Source: Thalassia testudinum (lineage: Eukaryota; Streptophyta; Magnoliopsida; Alismatales; Hydrocharitaceae). From it: a stretch of 64,000 nt of DNA. The notes beneath the pieces are model-generated. The model was not told the DNA's origin. It ran no database searches and worked only from the letters and a program-made list of their open reading frames with translations. The stretch covers positions 59,697,501 through 59,761,500 of the forward strand of contig JAZHRO010000012.1 in NCBI GenBank assembly GCA_037157565.1. Reading direction: 5' to 3'. Below, piece after piece: positions 55,398-64,000 of this stretch. Each line of letters begins with the position of its first letter. Positions within the stretch are counted from its first letter, which is position 1. The translations under genes were made by a program, and so were the position numbers.

Positions 55398-58064
55398 TGT
55401 AACGAACGCGTGCCCCAGACGCCTTTTAAGACGTCTGGGAGGTGGCCCAGACGTCTGGGATCACATCCAGACGTCTGACCAGACGTCCGGGATCGTTTCC
55501 AGACGTCTGGAGAACAGTTATGTTCGCACGGGAGATTCGTCTGCGCGCCTGTGCGCGCAGACCTGCGATTCCTCTCTCTCTCTCTCTGCGGCTGCAGGCG
55601 CGCTGCGACCACCTTCTCTCTCCTCGCGCGGCCTTAAAAAGGGGCGCGCCTCCCCTCCCGTCTCCACCGTCTCCTCCTTCTTGTGCGCGAGAGCGAGCGG
55701 ACGCGAGGGCGGCAGCGGCGGCCGCAGTGAGCGCGGAGGTGCGGCGTGCGAGGGCGGGGCTCTGCCGTGAGGGCGAGCTCGCCGGAGCGGCTTGGCCGGC
55801 CGGCGGAGGGCGCAGGGGGCGCGGAGCGACGCGGAGAGGGACCTGCTGCGGTCGGAGCAGCGGACGCGCGAGGTGCGACGCGGGCGGCGTCGCGAGCGGA
55901 GGCCGAGCAGGGTTCTGATTCTGGAAAAATTTCTAGAATCAGACGTCTGGGTTGATAGCCAGACGGCAAGGTCGACGTCTGTAAGATCATACAGACGTCT
56001 GAAAGGTGAGTTTCCGCTTTCTTCTTCCTTCTTGTCGACTGACCGTACTGAGGGAGGGGGGTTGGCCGTGCGCAGGTTCGCTGATTCGCCATCCTTTGCG
56101 AATCAGACGTCTGTAAGTTGTACCAGACGGCGAGGGTGATCTCTAGACGTCCGGAGTGACCATCGGACGTCTGGGATCTAAGCAGACGTCCCTGCAGACT
56201 TCTGGACGTCTGGGAAACCACGCTGAAGAGGTAAATTCTCTGATCCACTTTTTAAGACGTCTGGAAGGTGTTCCAGACGTCTGATTTTGCACAGTATCGT
56301 CTTTCTCGACCCGTTTACGGCCCGTTTGGGCTCCGTTTTCCGCGATTCGAGTTGCGTTCGTTTCAGAATTAATTCCTCTACCCATCTACAGTAGCTATAC
56401 ACTGTTTTGAGACACTCCTTGTGTTTGATCCTTGTGATAGGACCTCGTTCGGTTGCAGTCTTGAGAGTCGCGGAGGCACGCGGGATTCCCGATCACGCCC
56501 CATTACTCCCGTTGTACCTGGTAGAGTGGCTTAAGTTATTTTTTTAAAACCTGTTAAAGTATGGAACCATAACTAGAATCTAGGACATTGCATGAATCCT
56601 AGGAATGAGAAATGTATGGAATGGTAGCTCCTAGGTGATGCATGAATCCTAGGGCTGGAAAACTAGTTGTATGCTAGATCCTAGGATGTGGCATGAATCT
56701 TAGGATGGAAAAACTAGTGGAATGTATAATACTGCAGTCTTGGAAAAAAATGGAAAGGAATATAAAGCTGCCTGTAATTTGAATTAACAGCTGCCTGTTA
56801 TGAATAAAGAAACATGTTTGAGATCATGGATTTTGAGAACATGAATCTGGAAAGTGAAACATATGATGTTCTGAGATAAAGAGCTGGAACCCTACGGGGA
56901 ATTAGGAGTGGAACTCCTGGAAAGAAAAAGGAATGGAACTGAGATGTAGTTTGTACTGTCTCTTGGGTACGCAGTACCAAGGGAAGTACCTGTACCTGTT
57001 TAGTGCAGAGTGGGGCCAGCCGCCCCAGGGACCCGGGGTTAGGATTGGCCGCTCTGTACCGACTTGTTGGCCCTCGTGTACGTAGTACCGAGGAGAGCTA
57101 GTAGTGTTAGGAGAGTACTAGCTACCCCACGGGCCCCGGGGTTCTGCTAGCCTCCTTCACCGACTTGTTAGGCCCACTAGGGCAAACCAGGGTAGTCAGG
57201 CGAGGGTGCGCGGACTGTGGAGGGGCAAGGCCCCGGTTTGGTTACTGTGGAGGGGTTGGACCCCTGTTACTGAGAGGGCTCTGCCCTGGTTCCGTGCTGT
57301 GCTTTGGGCGCACCCGTTAACGGAAACGACTGACCGCGTGCCAGTGCGGGCTAGCTACCTGTGCGTTTATCGCGCGTGCCGTAGTCACCGTTACGTCTGT
57401 CAGTGACCTTGGGGTGGTTGACTGAGGGTAGGATCACCACGGGGGACTCTCCCGGCCAGGAGAGCACCACGTGCTACTTCTACTTTTGGAAAAAACTGCA
57501 ATCAAGATCGTTCCCACGAGGACATTCGAGATCAAGTAAAGGATCTGAGAAATAAATGAAATAGTGAGAAAAACTGAAAGATGTGAATAAAGGAAGTAAT
57601 AGAACATAACAGCTACTGTACACTCTACTGTTGCCTTTAGTTAGTTTGCCACTCTACTCAGCGTTTTGCTGACATGTTACACTCGTTACCTTTTTCAGGA
57701 CCAGGTGTTGAGCAGCCAGGGTCGGCGGCTGCAGAGGACGCTGGGCCGAGTAGGGTCCAGTAGAGTTACCACAGCCTTTTGTACCTCTTTTGTTTCTGTT
57801 CTAGTGAGTAGTTTTGTTTCCGCTGTACCTTCTTTACCTGCAGTTTCTGTTATATGATAAATGATGTTTTACTGTTGTGGTGGTACCTACTGTAGTAGTT
57901 TCTTTCCTTACTGCTGTACTTTCTTACTGTTAGTTATATTCTTGCTGAATGTGGTTTATTTTACTGTCTTTTGGTTACTTCCTCGTTGGACGACTAGGTC
58001 TTGGGATTAGTCGAGTCGGTCCGGTTCTTGTGTCTCGTAGGGACTCGGGAACCGGGTCGTTACA
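55398..58064 (+). repeat. 5' LTR of the Tekay element (LTR-1 family, 2667 bp)
   Basis: Starts TGTAACGAACG and ends CCGGGTCGTTACA. The first 890 bases hold about 15 GACGTC sites, most within CCAGACGTCTGG-like palindromes. The TATA position holds TTAAAAA (55634-55640), followed by a GC-rich leader, the paired TTCNNGAA site (55919-55938) and three diverged copies of a roughly 52-bp repeat (56575-56720). Reading frames inside it (55381-56248, both strands) are not genes. Confidence 0.95.
55430..56286. promoter_or_regulatory. Cluster of GACGTC (C-box) palindromes
   Basis: By hand count GACGTC occurs about 15 times: five at 55432-55506, upstream of the TATA position, and ten between 55942 and 56280. 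Several are the perfect 12-mer CCAGACGTCTGG. ACGT cores of the GACGTC form are binding sites for plant bZIP proteins (known for the family). That this cluster drives expression is inference. Confidence 0.75.
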
Positions 58065-58067
58065 AGA

Positions 58068-58079
58068 TGGTATCAGAGC
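58068..58079 (+). promoter_or_regulatory. Primer binding site, initiator Met tRNA
   Basis: TGGTATCAGAGC starts three bases after the LTR and is the standard site complementary to the 3' end of plant initiator Met tRNA, as used by chromoviruses. Confidence 0.95.
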
Positions 58080-58243
58080 AAGGTCATCCCGAGAAGTGAA
58101 TCAACTGACTGGAAAATAACCAATTCACATGTTTATAGCTAGAGTAGCCACCACAACATATCTCTTGACATGAGCTCTTAGAAGTTTTGTTAGGTACCGT
58201 CTGTTTTGACGTTTCTGTTTTGTTTCGCGTCACCTTGCAGGAG

Positions 58244-60295
58244 ATGCCTCGTCGCGGGACTGGCGAGACTGGCCGCGGGCGCGGCCGAGGGCAAGGTCGG
58301 CGAGGTGGACGTGCTGTCGTTGACGTCTCGGTGGACCAGCCACCACTCCCTGACATCCAGGCCCAGGACCTCGCCAGACTGATACGGGATATTGTACGAG
58401 AGGAGCTCCACCCACCGCCCCAAGCACCTCCTCCTGGGGTTGCAGAGGGGGAGTCCTCTGTGGGACCACGCGACGGACGCGGCGCTGGACACGAGGGAGG
58501 GGATGGGCCCCTGCCGCCCCCACCTTCCTCCGACACTTCTGTACACGAGGCACCTTCGCCTGGAGGTGCACCAGCACCTCCCCTACAGCGCCACTTCGAG
58601 CTTTTCGGACAGTTCCGGAAGCTGAAGCCCCCCTCCTTCAAGGGGGATGAGGACCCGACCGAGGCAGAGGACTGGCTTGAGCAGCTGGAGAAGATCTTCG
58701 ACACCCTTCGCCCCCCGGTGGAGTGCCGCGTGGCCTTTGCCACGTACCAGCTGGAGAGTGCTGCACACCGGTGGTGGAGGGCGGTCCGGGGACAGGAGAG
58801 GGACGAGCCGACGTGGGACCCGTTCGTCACCCTCTTCTGCGAGCAGTACTTTCCCCAGACATGGCAGGACCAGAGGAGGCGGGAGTTCCACACTCTCCGC
58901 CAAGGGATGATGACCGTGAGCGCGTACCGCACGCGTTTCTTAGAGCTGTCCCGCTTTGCAGCGACAGCGGTAGCCACTGAGGAGGAGCGCCTTTGGAGGT
59001 TCACCGAGGGGCTCCGGCCTGCGATCCGGGGGTATGTCAAACCCCTGAAGCTGCCGACGTTTTCGAGGGTGGTAGAGGCAGCTATGACTTACGAGGAGAC
59101 CAACCCATCCGCGCGAGAGACCGACGGCGGGCGGAAGAGGCCCTTTCAGCCAGACTTCTCACAGGGCCGGCGAGAACGGAGACACGTGGCGTCCGCAGGA
59201 GAGCCGTCACGTTGTGCAGGGCCATCAGTGGCCTTTGGGGGCCCTCGACAGGGGCCAGTCGCCAGCACCGGACCCCCGCCTAGCCGACAGCAGGGACTCA
59301 CTGAGGGCAGGAGTCGGGTTCCCCTCTGCTACCAGTGTGGCCAGCCGGGCCACGTCAGGAGGGACTACCCATCTAGGGCAGGAGGTCAGCAGATACTTCC
59401 CGCGCAGAGCACTAGAGGGCGCGCAGGAGGCCGCGGTTCCCAGGCGCGAGGAGGGGGACCGCAGTCGCGAGGAGGGTACCGGCCAGCACCTACCCGTCCG
59501 ACGCAGAGTGTGGCCGCTTCGTCCGCACCTAGGGCTGAGGGGCGTATCAACGCCCTAACACACAGGGACGCCAGAGCTTCGGGATCCGTGGTAGCAGGTA
59601 TGGTTTCAGTTTCTGGCAGACTCGTTTACACGCTTTTCGATTCCGGCGCTACGCACTCGTTTGTCGCAGCCAGTTTCGCAGTTAGTTTGGACCAGGATTA
59701 TACACTGTTAGAGAATCCGTTCATAATCAGAGGTCCGAGTGGTCAGCTGTTTGTAGCTGAGGAGGTGTACACGGGTTGCGGGGTCAGCATCGGGGGACAT
59801 AGCCTGCCAGCTGATCTGATTATGATACAGATGGAGGACTTTGGAGTGATTCTGGGGATGGATTGGCTGTCCGCTTACCACGCCTTGGTAGACTATTTTG
59901 AGAGGAAGATTGTCTTCTCCATTCCGGAGTTGCCTTCTTTCGAGTTTCACGGGCAGCCAGTGGACGGAGGGTTCAGGTGCATTTCGGCACTTCGGGCGGC
60001 GAGACTTTTGAGCCAGGGGTGTGAGGGCTTCCTAGCTTGTGTGGTGGCAGAGCACAGCCCCGTGGCAGACTTCCAGAGCATCCCGGTGGTCAGAGAGTTC
60101 TCCGACGTGTTCCCAGACGAGTTACCAGGACTACCGCCCGAGCGTGAGATCGAGTTTGAGATCTCACTAGTACCAGGGACCAGCCCCATCTCCATCGCGC
60201 CATACAGAATGGCACCGCTTGAGCTGCGAGAGCTCAAGTCTCGGTTGCAGGACCTTTTGGAGAAGGGTTTCGTGAGGCCCAGTGCGTCTCCCTAG
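58244..60295 (+). CDS. gag-pro: Tekay gag-protease (683 codons, ends at an in-frame TAG)
   Basis: I start it at the ATG at 58244, the first in frame after the leader; it gives an Arg/Gly-rich basic N-terminus (MPRRGTGETGRGRGRG). A Pro-rich linker leads to the Retrotrans_gag core, about residues 115-285, with LKPPSFKGDEDPTEAEDWLE and HRWWRAVRGQ. The zinc knuckle spans residues 362-375: Cys362, Cys365 and His370 are present, but the last ligand is Tyr375. An Arg/Gly-rich region follows, then the protease with the active site DSGATHSF (Asp466) and VILGMDWLSAYHALVDY. The frame continues into reverse transcriptase but is stopped by TAG at 60293-60295, where the family normally has Trp. Gag would form particles; protease would cut the polyprotein. 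Confidence 0.93.
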   Translation: MPRRGTGETGRGRGRGQGRRGGRAVVDVSVDQPPLPDIQAQDLARLIRDIVREELHPPPQAPPPGVAEGESSVGPRDGRGAGHEGGDGPLPPPPSSDTSVHEAPSPGGAPAPPLQRHFELFGQFRKLKPPSFKGDEDPTEAEDWLEQLEKIFDTLRPPVECRVAFATYQLESAAHRWWRAVRGQERDEPTWDPFVTLFCEQYFPQTWQDQRRREFHTLRQGMMTVSAYRTRFLELSRFAATAVATEEERLWRFTEGLRPAIRGYVKPLKLPTFSRVVEAAMTYEETNPSARETDGGRKRPFQPDFSQGRRERRHVASAGEPSRCAGPSVAFGGPRQGPVASTGPPPSRQQGLTEGRSRVPLCYQCGQPGHVRRDYPSRAGGQQILPAQSTRGRAGGRGSQARGGGPQSRGGYRPAPTRPTQSVAASSAPRAEGRINALTHRDARASGSVVAGMVSVSGRLVYTLFDSGATHSFVAASFAVSLDQDYTLLENPFIIRGPSGQLFVAEEVYTGCGVSIGGHSLPADLIMIQMEDFGVILGMDWLSAYHALVDYFERKIVFSIPELPSFEFHGQPVDGGFRCISALRAARLLSQGCEGFLACVVAEHSPVADFQSIPVVREFSDVFPDELPGLPPEREIEFEISLVPGTSPISIAPYRMAPLELRELKSRLQDLLEKGFVRPSASP

Positions 60296-63007
60296 GGAGC
60301 CCCGGTACTGTTTGTGAAGAAGAAGGATGGGACCCTACGCCTTTGTGTGGACTACCGACAGCTGAATAGGGTCACCATCAAGAACAGATATCCGCTGCCG
60401 AGGATTGACGATTTGTTTGACCAGTTGCGGGGTGCCACGGTGTTTTCCAAGATCGACTTGAGGTCTGGATACCACCAGTTGAGGATCAGGGAGACCGACG
60501 TCTCCAAGACAGCTTTCCGCACCCGGTACGGACACTACGAGTTTTTGGTCATGCCGTTTGGGCTGACCAATGCCCCCGCTGCTTTCATGGACCTGATGAA
60601 CCGGGTGTTTAGACCGTACTTGGACCAGTTTGTGGTGGTTTTCATAGATGATGTACTCATCTATTCTAGAGATCGGACGCAGCACGGACAACACTTGCGG
60701 ATGGTTCTGGACACTCTGAGACGACGCAGGCTGTACGCCAAATACAGCAAGTGCGAGTTCTGGTTGAGGGAGGTGACCTTTTTGGGTCATGTGATCTCTG
60801 GAGACGGCCTGGCGGTGGACCCCGCCAAGGTCGAGGCAGTGCTCAGGTGGGAGAGACCGCGTTCAGTCACTGAGATTCGCAGTTTCCTGGGACTGGCAGG
60901 TTACTACAGACGGTTCATCAGAGGGTTTTCGCAGATTGCACGTCCTATGACACAGTTGACCCGGAAGGATGTGCCTTTCGCTTGGACAGACGCCTGTGAG
61001 GCGTGTTTTCTGGAGCTGAAGGAGAGGTTGACCTCGGCTCCCGTGCTCACCATCCCTGACAGTAGTGGCGGGTTCGTTGTGTACACGGACGCTTCCTTGC
61101 AGGGGTTAGGAGGTGTGCTCATGCAGAGGGGTCACGTGGTCGCTTACGCTTCGCGGCAACTGAAGCCCCATGAGCATACCTACCCTACCCACGATCTAGA
61201 GTTGGCAGCTGTTGTCATCGCGCTGAAGACATGGAGGCACTACTTGTACGGTGAGACCTTCGAGATTTTTACAGATCACAAGAGCCTCAGATATCTTTTT
61301 GACCAGAAGGAGCTCAACATGAGACAGAGACGTTGGTTGGAGCTCCTGAAGGACTACGACTGCAGCATCTCCTACCACCCGGGAAAGGCCAATGTGGTGG
61401 CTGACGCCTTGAGCCGTAAGGCGCCCGCACGCTTGGCCAGTCTACAGTTACAGAGTTGGAGCCTTTTGGAGGAGGTGGGAAGTTGGCGACCTCTAGAGTT
61501 ACGAGGGTACTGTGGGGCAGTGACGGTGACACGGCAGACCAGGCCAGAGTTGATAGACCGCATCATCACGGGACAGATGGCCGATCCGTACTTGCAGTCT
61601 TTGCGCGACAGAGTACTATCAGGGGACCCAGGGGACTTCTCTTTCACAGACCAGGTGTTACGCTTGAGGGGACGGTTGTGCGTCCCTAGAGACGAGGAGC
61701 TGTTGAGAGAGCTCCTGACTGAGGCACACGGTTCCAGATTCACCATACATCCCGGAAACACGAAAATGTACCATGACTTGAGACGCGAGTTCTGCTGGAG
61801 AGGGATGAAGCGGGATGTGGGTGAGTTCGTGCAGCAGTGCTTAGTGTGCCAGCAGGTGAAAGCCGAGCATCAGAGGCCTGCAGGGCCGCTTCAGCCGCTT
61901 CCAGTGCCAGGGTGGAAGTGGGAGAGCATCACCATGGACTTGGTGGTGGGCTTACCTGTTACCCAGCGAGGACACGACGTAGTCTGGGTAATAGTGGATA
62001 GATTGACAAAGACGGCACGATTCTTGCCGATCCGAGTCACTTTGGGACCAGCACAGTTGGCAGAGAGGTATATCCGTGATGTGGTGCGACTACACGGAGT
62101 TCCGCGGGAGATCGCATCCGACCGGGATACCCGCTTTACGTCCCAGTTTTGGGCTGAGTTTCAGCAGGCTTTGGGGACGAGGTTGAGGTTTAGCACGGCT
62201 TACCACCCCCAGACGGACGGACAGTCGGAACGCACGATACAGACACTTGAGGACCTTTTGCGTGCCTGTGTACTAGACTGGAGGGGCTCTTGGGAGGAGC
62301 ACCTGCCCCTGGCGGAGTTTGCATACAACAACAGTTATCACTCGAGCATCGGCATGGCTCCCTACGAGGCTCTGTACGGACGGAAATGCACGGCACCCTT
62401 GAGTTGGGTTGAGGTGGGGACCAAGTGGGAGGTTGGCCCCAGGTTGATCCGGCAGAGTCAGGAGGTAGTTGAGCAGATCCACAGACGACTCCGCACTGTC
62501 AGGAGCAGACAGAAGAGCTACGCAGATCGCAGACGCAGAGAGGTGCAGTTCGAGGTTGGGGACCACGTCTTCCTTCGTGTTTCGCCCATGAAGGGCTTAC
62601 AGCGGTTTGGGGTGAGAGGGAAGCTCGCGCCGAGGTTCGTGGGGCCCTTTGAGGTCCTGGAGCGGGTTGGACCCGTTGCTTACAGACTTGCCCTTCCCCC
62701 GCAGCTTTCTGGTGTGCACGACGTGTTCCACGTGTCCAACCTCAGGAAGTACGTAGCCGATCCCAGCCACGTACTGAGTCACGAGAGCGTCGAGGTGAGC
62801 GACGACCTGACCTACCCCGAGCGGCCAGTGCAGATCCTAGACCGAGCCGTCCGCAGGTTGAGACGAAAGCAGGTACCCCTGGTAAAGGTTTTGTGGAGGA
62901 GCCAGCGGTACGAGGAGGCTACCTGGGAGCCTGAGGCGGCAATGCGGGAGCGGTACCCGGAGCTTTTCGCGGGTACGTCTTTTCGGACCGGCTTCGGTCC
63001 TCTTTGA
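60296..63007 (+). pseudogene. pol: Tekay pol: reverse transcriptase, RNase H, integrase, chromodomain
   Basis: In the same frame as gag-pro but separated from it by the TAG at 60293-60295; otherwise open for about 900 codons. Reverse transcriptase: [23 protein letters not shown] and FIDDVLIYS (about 60640-60668). RNase [46 protein letters not shown] and ADALSRK. Integrase: a zinc region ending [16 protein letters not shown], then the core with [20 protein letters not shown] and [10 protein letters not shown] giving D, D, E. C-terminal: [31 protein letters not shown] and a chromodomain-like [20 protein letters not shown]. It has no ATG of its own just after the stop, so translation would need readthrough. 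Apart from that stop it looks intact. It would copy the RNA genome and insert it into chromatin. Confidence 0.93.
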
Positions 63008-63093
63008 GTTTGTTATGGTTATTTGGACATCCTTTTCCCGCACCCTAGTTGGCGCAAGTTTCGGGGACGAAACTTCCTTTGAGTTTGTTATAT
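63008..63093 (+). promoter_or_regulatory. Region between pol and 3' LTR with displaced purine tract
   Basis: The purine-rich word CGGGGACGAAA (63062-63072), usual just before the 3' LTR in this lineage, is followed by 21 bases that are not purine-rich. Those bases include CTTTGAGTTTGTTAT (63077-63091), an exact copy of 63002-63016 at the end of pol. The plus-strand primer is therefore not obvious. Confidence 0.7.
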
Positions 63094-64000
63094 TGTAACG
63101 AACGCATGCCCCAGACGCCTTTTAAGACGTCTGGGAGGTGGCCCAGACGTCTGACCAGACATCTGGGATCACATCCAGACGTCTGACCAGACGTCCGGGA
63201 TCGTTTCCAGACGTCTGGAGAACAGTTATGTTCGCACGGGAGATTCGTCTGCGCGCCTGTGCGCGCAGACTTGCGATTCCACTCTCTCTCTCTCTCTCTG
63301 CGGCTGCAGGCGCGCTGCGACCACCTTCTCTCTCCTCGCGCGGCCTTAAAAAGGGGCACGCCTCCCCTCCCGTCTCCACCGTCTCCTCCTTCTCCTCCTT
63401 CCTGTGCGTGAGAGCGAGCGGATGCGAGGGCGGCAGCGGCGGCCGCAGTGAGCGCGGAGGTGCGGCGTGCGAGGGCGGGGCCCTGTCGTGAGGGCGAGCT
63501 CGCCGGAGCGGCTTGGCCGGCCGGCGGAGGGCGCAGGGGGCGTGGAGCGACGCGGAGAGGGACCTACTGCGGTCGGAGCAGCGGACGCGCGAGGTACGAC
63601 GCGGGCGGCGTCGCGAGCGGAGGCCGAGCAGGGTTCTGATTCTGGAAAAATTTCTAGAATCAAACGTCTGGGTTGATAGCCAGACGGCAAGGTCGACGTC
63701 TGTAAGATCATACAGACGTCTGAAAGGTGAGTTTCCGCTTTCTTCTTCCTTCTTGTCGACTGACCGTACTGAGGGAGGGGGGTTGGCCGTGCGCAGGTTC
63801 GCTGATTCGCCATCCTTTGCGAATCAGACGTCTGTAAGTTGTACCAGACGGCGGGGGTGATCTCCAGACGTCCGGAGTGACCATCGGACGTCTGGGATCT
63901 AGGCAGACGTCCCTGCAGACTTCTGGACGTCTGGGAAGCCACGCTGAACAGGTAAATTCTCTGATCCACTTTTTAAGACGTCTGGAAGGTGTTCCAGATG
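63094..64000 (+). repeat. 3' LTR of the Tekay element, first 907 bases
   Basis: Starts TGTAACGAACGC and is collinear with 55398-56280. It has an extra 12-base unit (GACCAGACATCT) in the first palindrome group, a longer CT run, and an extra CTCCTT-like repeat near 63386-63400. It is cut by the window end. Confidence 0.95.

Larger units (their letters stand above)
55398..64000 (+). mobile_element. Tekay/Del-type chromovirus (Ty3) retrotransposon, 3' end beyond the window
   Basis: It has a 5' LTR (55398-58064), a Met-tRNA primer site, one long gag-pol frame (58244-63007) and the beginning of the 3' LTR (63094 to the window end). Domain order is gag, zinc knuckle, protease, reverse transcriptase, RNase H, integrase and a C-terminal chromodomain-like segment, which defines a chromovirus; the long LTRs suggest Tekay/Del. 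The flank before it is CTATC; the matching duplication lies outside the window. By hand count the 5' and 3' LTRs differ at about 18 of 890 compared positions plus small indels, so the insertion is recent. With the full 3' LTR the element would be about 10.4 kb. Confidence 0.95.

Noticed and set aside
55430..55510. Regularly spaced palindromes read as a CRISPR array
   Set aside because: The repeats are only 10-12 bases, the spacers are too short and variable, and the sites lie in a plant LTR promoter.
55381..56248. Reading frames of 129-204 codons on both strands at the start of the Tekay 5' LTR, repeated at 63138-63969
   Set aside because: They overlap in several frames inside a GC-rich LTR leader with palindromes and match no protein family.
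58084..59040. 318-codon open frame on the minus strand
   Set aside because: It lies opposite the Tekay gag and its composition (Ser, Arg, Pro rich) is what the complement of a GC-rich gag gives. No domain was recognised.

Overview
The window looks like nuclear DNA of a flowering plant. It is almost entirely transposable elements, many inserted inside one another. The evidence is TG...CA long terminal repeats with plant-type primer binding sites (initiator Met tRNA and Asp tRNA types), a CACTA (En/Spm) transposon, Tourist-like MITEs, and coding remnants of Tekay/Del, Athila, Tat and copia retroelements. No ordinary host gene, rRNA or tRNA gene was recognised. The species cannot be named from the sequence.

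Layout. 1-9140 is AT-rich, low-information DNA with two related Tourist-like MITEs, a foldback element and a perfect 56-bp palindrome. 9141-9585 looks like the end of an old minus-strand Tat-type LTR. 9586-26362 is one CACTA transposon with a perfect 3-bp target duplication (ACA). Its genes, a TnpA-like gene and a TNP2 transposase, lie on the minus strand and are broken. Two solo LTRs of one family ('LTR-1', about 2.7 kb) have landed in it. 26572-31901 is a solo LTR of a second family ('LTR-2', about 2.6 kb, duplication ATAGG), itself split by another LTR-2 copy. 32253-43398 is a complete but decayed Athila-type Ty3 retrotransposon with two LTRs, inserted in a Tat-type LTR. 43530-49200 is a mosaic of Tat gag, copia gag and Athila integrase, the last split by a third LTR-2 solo LTR (duplication TGGAG). 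49200-55397 is low-copy-looking DNA with three tandem arrays and a FAR1/MULE transposase scrap. 55398-64000 is a young Tekay/Del-type Ty3 element with LTRs of the LTR-1 family; its 3' LTR runs off the window.

How the parts relate. The Tekay element at the right end is the coding relative of the two LTR-1 solo LTRs inside the CACTA element. It is nearly intact: by hand count its two LTRs differ by about 2%. It has one in-frame stop between protease and reverse transcriptase and a lost zinc-knuckle cysteine. The most interesting signals are in LTR-1: a dense set of GACGTC (C-box) palindromes around the promoter and a conserved pair of heat-shock-element-like palindromes in the presumed leader. 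Others are the precise multi-level nesting supported by target duplications, the three-lineage chimera near 43.5-46 kb, and the atypical polypurine tract of the Tekay element. All divergence values are hand estimates.
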